Below, piece after piece: positions 1-5,346 of a DNA stretch of 5,346 bases. The first letter of the stretch is position 1. Each line of letters opens with the position of its first letter. The stretch lies in contig JAJZQK010000294.1 in the NCBI GenBank assembly GCA_021847625.1, forward strand, positions 1 to 5,346, written 5' to 3'. The position numbers and the translations under genes are program-made. The notes beneath the pieces are model-generated. The model saw nothing but the letters and a program-made list of their open reading frames with translations, ran no database searches and was not told the DNA's origin. Source of the stretch: Chloroflexota bacterium (GTDB taxonomy: Bacteria; Chloroflexota; FW602-bin22; JAMCYS01).

Positions 1-1093
1 GACAGGGAGAACCGCTCCAAGGACATCCTCGGCCGCGTCTACGAGTACTTCCTCAGCCAGTTCGCCTCCGCCGAGGGCAAGAAGGGCGGCCAGTTCTACA
101 CCCCGCGCTGCGTCGTGCAGGTGCTCGTGGAGATGCTCTCCCCCTACAAGGGGCGAGTCTACGACCCTTGCTGCGGCAGCGGGGGCATGTTCGTGCAGAG
201 TGAGAAGTTCGTCCAGGCCCACGGCGGGCAGATCGGCGACCTCAGCATCTATGGCCAGGAGTCCAACCCCACGACGTGGCGGCTGGCGAAGATGAACCTC
301 GCCATCAGGGGCATCGACGGCAACCTCGGCCCCGAGCACGCCGACTCCTTCCACCGCGATCTGCACAAGGACCTCAAGGCCGACTTCGTGCTGGCCAACC
401 CGCCCTTCAACGACTCCGACTGGGGTGGGGAGCGGCTGCGCGAGGACGTGCGCTGGCAGTACGGGGCGCCGCCGGTGGGCAACGCCAACTTCGCGTGGGT
501 GCAGCACTTCGTCCACCACCTCGCCCCCGCGGGCATCGCCGGCTTCGTCTTGGCCAACGGCAGCATGTCCAGCAACACCTCGGGGGAGGGGGAGATCCGC
601 AGGGCCCTCGTCGAGGCCGACCTCGTCGACTGCATGGTGGCGCTGCCGGGGCAGCTGTTCTACTCCACCGGCATCCCGGTCTGCCTCTGGTTCCTCGCCC
701 GCGACAGACGCAACGGCCGTTTTCGGGATCGGCGGGGCCAGACGCTCTTCGTCGACGCCCGCAAGCTGGGCGTGCTGATCGACCGCGTGCACCGCGAGTT
801 GACCGAGGAGGAGATCGCCCGCATCGCCGGCACCTACCACGCGTGGCGGGGCGACGAGGGCGCCGGCCAGTACGCGGACGTGCCGGGCTTCTGCAAGAGC
901 GCCAGCACCGACGAGATCCGCTCCCACGGCCACGTCCTCACCCCCGGCCGCTACGTCGGCGCCGAGGAGGTCGAGGACGACGGCGAGCCCTTCGAGGAGA
1001 AGATGCAGCGGCTGGTGGCCACGCTGGAGGAGCAGTTCGCGGAGTCAGCAGCACTTGAGGCCAAGATTCGAGCAAACCTCGGGAGCCTCCGTC

Positions 1094-1101
<8 letters not shown>
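1..1101 (+). CDS. hsdM: Type I R-M DNA methyltransferase subunit HsdM, 5'-truncated by window edge
   Basis: This is the modification subunit, an S-adenosylmethionine-dependent N6-adenine methyltransferase that works as a complex with HsdS. The reading frame is open from base 1, so 366 residues are visible. HsdM proteins are usually about 480-530 residues, so I infer that roughly 130-160 N-terminal residues lie upstream. Visible residues 28-35 (KKGGQFYT) match the conserved GQFYTP entry to the methylase fold. The SAM-binding motif I is at 54-62 (YDPCCGSGG). The catalytic motif IV NPPF is at 133-136. The acidic, helical C-terminal tail ([14 protein letters not shown] and beyond) is typical of HsdM and probably contacts HsdS. 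A GTG at 115 lies inside the conserved fold and is not the real start. The stop (1099-1101) lies inside the start of hsdS. The last 18 sense codons, from 1045, abruptly lose the G/C-ending codon preference of the rest of the gene. Confidence 0.97.
1081..1085 (+). promoter_or_regulatory. Shine-Dalgarno site for hsdS
   Basis: GGGAG ends 8 bases before the ATG at 1094. It lies inside the hsdM coding region and supports 1094 over the in-frame TTG at 1055, which would add 13 residues before the start of the recognition domain. The overlap of hsdM stop and hsdS start suggests translational coupling. Confidence 0.55.
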
Positions 1102-2366
<1,265 letters not shown>

Positions 2367-2386
<20 letters not shown>

Positions 2387-3317
2387 CAGACGACGCAGTA
2401 ACTACCCACATCGCGTTTGCGGACGAGTCGCACTGGAACAAGGGACGCTATCGCAGCATCTGTACTATCACGTTGCCGATAGAATCCTTCCCGTACATTG
2501 AGGGTGAAGTGCGGGCGATTGTGGAACAGATGCGGAGCCGCGAGTTCAAGTGGGAAGACGTGCGTGGTGCTGAGCAAAGGCAGGCGGCAATCGATTTGTG
2601 CGAGGTCGCCGTTCGGGCAGCTGTGGAGGGCATGCTAAGGGTTGATGTGCTTTGCTGGGATATCACCGATAGCCGCCACGGTGTCTACGGTAGGGATGAC
2701 AAGCGCAACTTCGCAATGATGTACCACAAGTTATTCAAGAATGTCCTACGGGAACGCTGGCCCGATGACAGCACGTGGCGACTGTACCCGGACGAAAACG
2801 GCGTCATGGACTGGAACAATCTACAGAGCTTTCTGGAAGCCGTAGATACGGACTTTCCGTTGCGGCAGGACCTCCTTACCGACGGCAAGGTGACTTTCTA
2901 CTTCAAACGCAGGTTCGGCATTTTGGCGATCATTCCATCCGCATCGTGTGAGACGCCGATGATCCAGCTGGCAGATCTGTTTGCCGGGCTTGCGTTGTTC
3001 TCGCGTGCCAGCTATGACGCATACGTGGCTACGCGAGGCGACCTATCGCCACAGCTGGTGCTCCCGTTGTATGGTGACACGCAGAGCGTGCAGCTAAGCA
3101 ACAGAGAACGGGAGCGGTGCTGGGTGCTCTACGAGTTCAACGAGATGTGCAAAGGACAGAAGCTCGGCGTCAGTCTAGACACGCGGAAGATGCTGTGGAC
3201 GCCCGACCCCACCAACCCCATGAACTTCTGGTGGTACGAGCCGCAATGTGAGGATGACAAGGCCCCGGTGCGGGGGCAGCACTAACGTGAAGTGAGGAGT
3301 AGGGAGTGGTAGGCAAT
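2367..3317. repeat. 11-base direct repeat bracketing the DUF3800 gene
   Basis: TGGTAGGCAAT occurs at 2367-2377, in the last codons of hsdS, and again at 3307-3317, 21 bases after the DUF3800 stop. The copies enclose the whole gene and could mark a past insertion or recombination event. A few matches of this length are expected by chance in a window of this size, so only the placement makes it noteworthy. Confidence 0.3.
2383..3285 (+). CDS. DUF3800 domain-containing protein, possible type I R-M accessory protein
   Basis: This 300-residue protein fits the DUF3800 family, whose members are predicted to have an RNase H-like fold and often sit near defence or mobile genes. No biochemical role is firmly assigned to the family as far as I know. 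Motifs seen are an N-terminal strand with ADES (residues 13-16, the usual family DES), REFKW (53-57), VLCWD (89-93), YPDENG (135-140), and SASCETPMIQLADLFAG (186-202, the hallmark Q-L-A-D helix). Acidic residues D14, D93, D137, E190 and D198 are candidates for a metal site, which is inference. There is no signal peptide or membrane segment, so it should be cytoplasmic. The GTG start at 2383 overlaps the hsdS TGA by 4 bases (GTGA), so it probably needs ribosomes finishing hsdS; a purine stretch AAAGGA sits rather far upstream (2361-2366). G/C-ending codons are 54 of the first 80 by hand count, well below hsdM or hsdR, which suggests a different history. Confidence 0.85.
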
Positions 3318-3349
3318 TCTCGGCGACGAGCCTTGGACTGGCCCTACCA
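3307..3349. repeat. Inverted repeat with inner hairpin upstream of the transposase gene
   Basis: The arms TGGTAGG (3307-3313) and CCTACCA (3343-3349) are perfect 7-base inverted copies. Between them sits a small hairpin, CTCG-GCGA-CGAG (3319-3330), with a GNRA-type loop. It ends 12 bases before the ATG of the transposase gene. It could be a transposon-end structure or an mRNA structure limiting transposase translation, but it is also short enough to be accidental. Confidence 0.3.
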
Positions 3350-3361
3350 GCCGTGCCCGCG

Positions 3362-3946
3362 ATGAATCCAGTCGCCCGTGGGCACCGCTGCTCGGTGCGC
3401 CTGCCCGCACACGACTACGGAGGGCCGGGCGCATACTTCATCACCGTCGTCGCGCAGGGTGGGGAGGCGGTCTTCGGGAATATCGCCGGCGACGGGGTGC
3501 TCGTCGCGGAGGAGGCCGGCAGGATCGTCCGGGCGACGTGGGAAGGGTTGGAACGTCGATTCACCGGCCTGACCCTGGACGCGTTCGTGTTGATGCCGAA
3601 CCACATTCACGGGGTCGTCGTCATCGAGCCGGCCTGTAGGGGCGCGGTCTCCGCGCCCTCGCCCCGGCAGGGCGCGCCATCGTCCGGGATCGAGGCGGCT
3701 GCGCCGCCCACGGGTGTGTCGTTGGCGCGGGTTGTCGCCTACCTGAAGTACCAATCAACAAAGAGTATCAACGCCGCCCGGGGAACGCCTGGCCTCCGGG
3801 TTTGGCAGCGCAATTACTACGAGCATGTCGTCCGAAACGACGAGGAGCTCAACCGGATTCGCGAATACATAATGACCAATCCGCCGCGCTGGGCGTTGGA
3901 TCGCGAGAATCCGGCCTTCCGTTCGCGGGGGGCCAGGCACGGCTAG
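3362..3946 (+). CDS. REP-associated tyrosine transposase (RAYT, Y1_Tnp/IS200-like)
   Basis: This is a single-strand DNA transposase of the HUH/Y1 class, of the type that moves or processes REP palindromes. With the ATG at 3362 it has 194 residues, normal for the family. Numbered from that Met, CSVRLPAHDYGGPGAYFIT (10-28) is the typical N-terminal strand, MPNHIHG (78-84) carries the HUH metal-binding pair H81/H83, and NYYEHVVRNDEELNRIREYI (151-170) plus TNPPRW is the typical C-terminal helix region with candidate nucleophile tyrosines. Between them is a low-complexity linker (about 89-118), part of which (CRGAVSAP, 92-99) is encoded by a REP-like palindrome. An in-frame GTG at 3353 would add three residues. 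I prefer the ATG because family members begin about ten residues before the (R/C)S(I/V)RL motif. Neither start has a clear Shine-Dalgarno sequence, consistent with low expression. The gene looks intact. It separates the hsdMS-DUF3800 block from hsdR. Confidence 0.93.
   Translation: MNPVARGHRCSVRLPAHDYGGPGAYFITVVAQGGEAVFGNIAGDGVLVAEEAGRIVRATWEGLERRFTGLTLDAFVLMPNHIHGVVVIEPACRGAVSAPSPRQGAPSSGIEAAAPPTGVSLARVVAYLKYQSTKSINAARGTPGLRVWQRNYYEHVVRNDEELNRIREYIMTNPPRWALDRENPAFRSRGARHG
3635..3658 (+). repeat. REP-like palindrome inside the RAYT gene (copy 1)
   Basis: The head TGTAG is followed by the stem GGGCGCGG (3640-3647), loop TCT and stem CCGCGCCC (3651-3658). It differs from copy 2 (read on the other strand) at one base, in the loop. 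It keeps the transposase frame open and encodes CRGAVSAP in the linker between the HUH motif and the tyrosine region. More palindromic sequence follows in the same linker: GGCGCGCC (3671-3678) and GGCGGC-TGC-GCCGCC (3694-3708). Confidence 0.85.
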
Positions 3947-3985
3947 TCGTCAACCAACCGATTAGGTGATGGCCCGCCGAGGATC

Positions 3986-4009
3986 GGGCGCGGTGACCGC
4001 GCCCCTACA
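3986..4009 (-). repeat. REP-like palindrome, inverted, 39 bases after the RAYT stop (copy 2)
   Basis: GGGCGCGG (3986-3993) and CCGCGCCC (3997-4004) form a near-perfect palindrome around TGA, and the T-A flank lets the stem extend to 9 base pairs. The tail CTACA (4005-4009) is the reverse complement of the TGTAG head. Read on the minus strand it matches the copy inside the transposase gene at 23 of 24 bases. The two face each other across the 3' half of the gene and its end. Confidence 0.88.
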
Positions 4010-4194
4010 GGCCCGTCGTACGGGGGCAGGGTGGGCGGGACCATCGGCCGGGGCCGTCGGGAACGGGATGGCACGCCTGGCAGCCCGACCCAGCTCCCAC
4101 GAACACGAACGGTAGGTCGAGCAGATACGGATACACATGCAAACGGCGGGCACGCGTGCCGATACCGGACGGCGCCAAGACCGGAGGACCATCC

Positions 4195-4256
4195 TTGTAG
4201 GGGCGCGGTTTCCGCGCCCAAAGGGCCGGTCTGCCCGAGGCGGACGGCCCCTACAA
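4195..4256. repeat. Convergent REP pair (BIME-like element, copies 3 and 4)
   Basis: The 62-base unit is bounded by perfect 9-base inverted repeats, TTGTAGGGG (4195-4203) and CCCCTACAA (4248-4256). Copy 3, forward (4196-4219), has stem GGGCGCGG (4201-4208) with CCGCGCCC (4212-4219). After AAA (4220-4222) comes copy 4, inverted and diverged: outer stem GGGCCG (4223-4228) with CGGCCC (4245-4250), a bulged G at 4229, inner stem TCTGCC (4230-4235) with GGCGGA (4239-4244, one G-T pair), and loop CGA. Its sequence differs but the pairing is kept. Two REPs head to head are the classic bacterial interspersed mosaic element arrangement, and the likely mobilising enzyme is encoded nearby. Confidence 0.85.
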
Positions 4257-4340
4257 AGCCGTTCGCGGACCATCCGCTACGTAATCACCCGTGGCCCCGT
4301 GGACGGCCAGCCGGGGGCGAAGACGGGCCTTTCGTGACCA

Positions 4341-4362
4341 TAGGGGCGCGGTTTCCGCGCCC
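4341..4362 (+). repeat. REP-like palindrome upstream of hsdR (copy 5)
   Basis: TAG plus stem GGGCGCGG (4344-4351), loop TTT and stem CCGCGCCC (4355-4362). It is identical over 22 bases to copy 3 (4198-4219), and the following AA is also shared. It lacks the TG at the head and ends 46 bases before the hsdR start codon, so it would form a stable hairpin in any hsdR leader transcribed from further upstream. Confidence 0.88.
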
Positions 4363-4419
4363 AACCGTTCGCCAACCGTGCTGTTCTCTTAAACAGGAGG
4401 TGCAGCCAATGCCAACCGT
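4361..4419 (+). promoter_or_regulatory. Three copies of CCAACCGT around the hsdR start, possible operator
   Basis: CCAACCGT occurs at 4361-4368 (overlapping the end of REP copy 5), 4372-4379 and 4412-4419, just inside the start of hsdR. The spacings are 11 and 40 bases, near whole helical turns. The third copy sits in a small hairpin, TGCCA-ACCG-TGGCA (4410-4423). One more copy lies on the minus strand within hsdS (1948-1955). A regulator-binding or mRNA-level control role is only a suggestion. Confidence 0.25.
4395..4402 (+). promoter_or_regulatory. Shine-Dalgarno site for hsdR
   Basis: AGGAGGTG is a full match to the 16S rRNA anti-Shine-Dalgarno sequence. With the core AGGAGG ending at 4400, there are 8 bases before the ATG at 4409. 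It fixes that start over the in-frame ATG at 4424 and suggests that hsdR is translated independently of upstream genes. Confidence 0.85.
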
Positions 4420-5346
4420 GGCAATGACGGAATTCGCGGTCGAGAGCCTAACCCTCGACTGGCTATCCTCCCTGGGCTATGCCGTCCTCCCGGGCGGCGC
4501 CATCGCCCCGGGGGAGCCGGCCGCCGAGCGGGGCTCCTTCGGCGAGATGCTGCTCACCGGCCGCTTGCGCCAGGCGCTGGCCCGCCTCAACCCCAGCATC
4601 CCCCCGGAGGCCCGCGAGGAGGCGCTGCGCAAGGTCAGCCGCCCCCAGTCGCCCTCTCTGGTCTCGAACAACCGCGCCTTCCACCGCATGCTGGTCGAGG
4701 GCGTGGAGGTGGAGTACCGCCGCCGGGACGGCACCATCGCCGGCGACCGCGCCCGCCTCGTGGACTTCGCCGACCCCGCGAACAACGACTGGCTGGCCGT
4801 CAACCAGTTCACGGTCATCGAGGGCCAGCACAACCGCCGGGCGGATGTCGTCGTCTTCGTCAACGGGCTGCCCTTGGCCGTGGTCGAGCTCAAGAACCCC
4901 GCCGACGAGAACGCCACCATCTGGACCGCCTTCAACCAGCTGCAGACCTACAAGCAGCAGATCCCGGCCCTCTTCGCCTACAACGAGGCGCTGGTCATCT
5001 CCGACGGCTTGGAGGCTCGCCTCGGCACCCTCACCGCCGACAAGGAGCGCTTCATGCCGTGGCGCACCGTAGAAGGAGAAGAGGTGGCCCCGGCATCCTT
5101 GCTCCAGCTGGAGGTGCTGCTGCGCGGTGTCTTCGCCAAGGACCGCTTCCTCGACCTTCTGCGCCACTTCGTCGTCTTCGAGGACGTGGGCGGGGGCGTG
5201 CTGCTCAAGAAGATGGCCGCCTACCACCAGTTCCACGCCGTGAACAGGGCCGTGGCGACGACGGTGGCCGCCTCCCGGCCCGAGGGCGACCGGCGGGGCG
5301 GCGTCGTCTGGCACACGCAGGGCTCGGGGAAGTCCCTCACCATGGC
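4409..5346 (+). CDS. hsdR: Type I R-M restriction subunit HsdR, N-terminal part (3' end outside window)
   Basis: This is the endonuclease and ATP-dependent translocase subunit, which joins HsdM/HsdS, pulls DNA through the complex and cuts unmethylated DNA far from the target. The first 312 residues of a protein usually near 1000 residues are present. The N-terminal nuclease domain shows NRRADVVVFVNGLPLAVVELK (142-162), with D146 and E160-x-K162 as the PD-(D/E)xK catalytic residues, followed by NQLQTY (176-181), which contains the QxxxY motif (Q177, Y181) of type I R subunits. YHQFHAVN (272-279) resembles the helicase Q-motif region. WHTQGSGKS (301-309) is the Walker A motif of the superfamily 2 motor, with K308. 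The ATG at 4409 has an excellent ribosome-binding site. After about codon 20 nearly all codons end in G or C (39 of 40 in codons 21-60), matching hsdM. No disruption is visible, so the subunit is probably functional. It is split from hsdS by the DUF3800 and transposase genes. Confidence 0.97.
   Translation, partial: MPTVAMTEFAVESLTLDWLSSLGYAVLPGGAIAPGEPAAERGSFGEMLLTGRLRQALARLNPSIPPEAREEALRKVSRPQSPSLVSNNRAFHRMLVEGVEVEYRRRDGTIAGDRARLVDFADPANNDWLAVNQFTVIEGQHNRRADVVVFVNGLPLAVVELKNPADENATIWTAFNQLQTYKQQIPALFAYNEALVISDGLEARLGTLTADKERFMPWRTVEGEEVAPASLLQLEVLLRGVFAKDRFLDLLRHFVVFEDVGGGVLLKKMAAYHQFHAVNRAVATTVAASRPEGDRRGGVVWHTQGSGKSLTM

Larger units (their letters stand above)
3947..4408. other. Gene-free repeat-rich spacer between RAYT gene and hsdR
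   Basis: No convincing gene lies in these 462 bases. They hold four REP-like palindromes (one inverted single copy, one convergent pair, one forward copy) separated by unrelated sequence, then a short less GC-rich leader with the hsdR ribosome-binding site. Several open frames cross it but none has a coherent family signature. I found no clear sigma-70 promoter and no hairpin followed by a T tract. The REP hairpins could slow transcription or stabilise mRNA ends, as REP elements do elsewhere; this is inference. Whether hsdR is read from upstream or from a promoter in this spacer cannot be decided by eye. Confidence 0.7.

Noticed and set aside
276..1058. Long + strand frame inside hsdM (260 codons)
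   Set aside because: It is an arginine/glycine/proline-rich shadow of hsdM caused by high GC. The hsdM frame has motif I and NPPF.
3262..3277. CCCCG-GTG-CGGGG hairpin at the end of the DUF3800 gene as a terminator
   Set aside because: The stem is only 5 base pairs, lies within the last codons, and is not followed by a run of T.
3344..3754. Minus-strand frame opposite the transposase gene
   Set aside because: Its composition is that of an antisense shadow and it has no recognisable domain. The + strand frame has the HUH and YIxxNP signatures.
3986..4009. REP hairpin after the transposase gene as a rho-independent terminator
   Set aside because: The stem is strong but no T tract follows on either strand, and the same unit recurs in other places, so it is better explained as a repeat.
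4257..4340. Possible sigma-70 promoter for hsdR between the REP pair and copy 5
   Set aside because: TACGTAAT (4276-4283) is the only loosely -10-like stretch and no suitable -35 element sits at the right distance.
3635..4362. Repeated palindromes as a possible CRISPR array
   Set aside because: The five units are in mixed orientations at irregular distances, one lies in a coding region, and there are no uniform spacers or cas genes.
4463..5314. Long minus-strand open frame (283 codons) opposite hsdR
   Set aside because: It mirrors the G/C-ending codon bias of hsdR, has a low-complexity composition rich in G, V, E and H, and shows no family motif. The + strand frame carries clear HsdR motifs.

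Overview
The window is a high-GC bacterial locus centred on a type I restriction-modification (R-M) system. All supported protein genes lie on the + strand. The order is hsdM (5' end outside the window), hsdS, a DUF3800-family gene, a REP-associated tyrosine transposase (RAYT) with a set of palindromic REP-like repeats, and hsdR (3' end outside the window). Translation signals are bacterial, including a full AGGAGGTG Shine-Dalgarno sequence before hsdR. The repeat type (a TGTAGGGG head followed by a GC-rich hairpin) together with this RAYT subtype reminds me of Chloroflexota genomes. That is recollection, not proof.

Region 1 (1-3285) is a tight gene block. hsdM and hsdS overlap by 8 bases. 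hsdS and the DUF3800 gene overlap by 4 bases (GTGA). The three are probably co-transcribed and translationally coupled. HsdM and HsdS together form the methyltransferase, with HsdS choosing the DNA target through two target-recognition domains. The DUF3800 protein has an RNase H-like type of motif layout and no established role. Its position makes it a candidate accessory component of the system.

Region 2 (3286-4408) is a mobile or repeat-rich insert. It holds a HUH/Y1-type RAYT gene, one REP-like palindrome inside that gene, and a 462-base gene-free stretch with four more copies, two of which form a convergent pair bounded by a perfect 9-base inverted repeat. I see no convincing promoter or rho-independent terminator here.

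Region 3 (4409-5346) is the start of hsdR. It shows the nuclease core (D...ExK, QxxxY) and ends just after the Walker A motif of the motor domain.

Base composition is mosaic. hsdM, the central spacer of hsdS and hsdR use almost only G/C-ending codons. Both hsdS recognition domains, the last 18 codons of hsdM and the DUF3800 gene use far fewer. This fits replacement of recognition domains by recombination, with DUF3800 perhaps arriving in a similar exchange.
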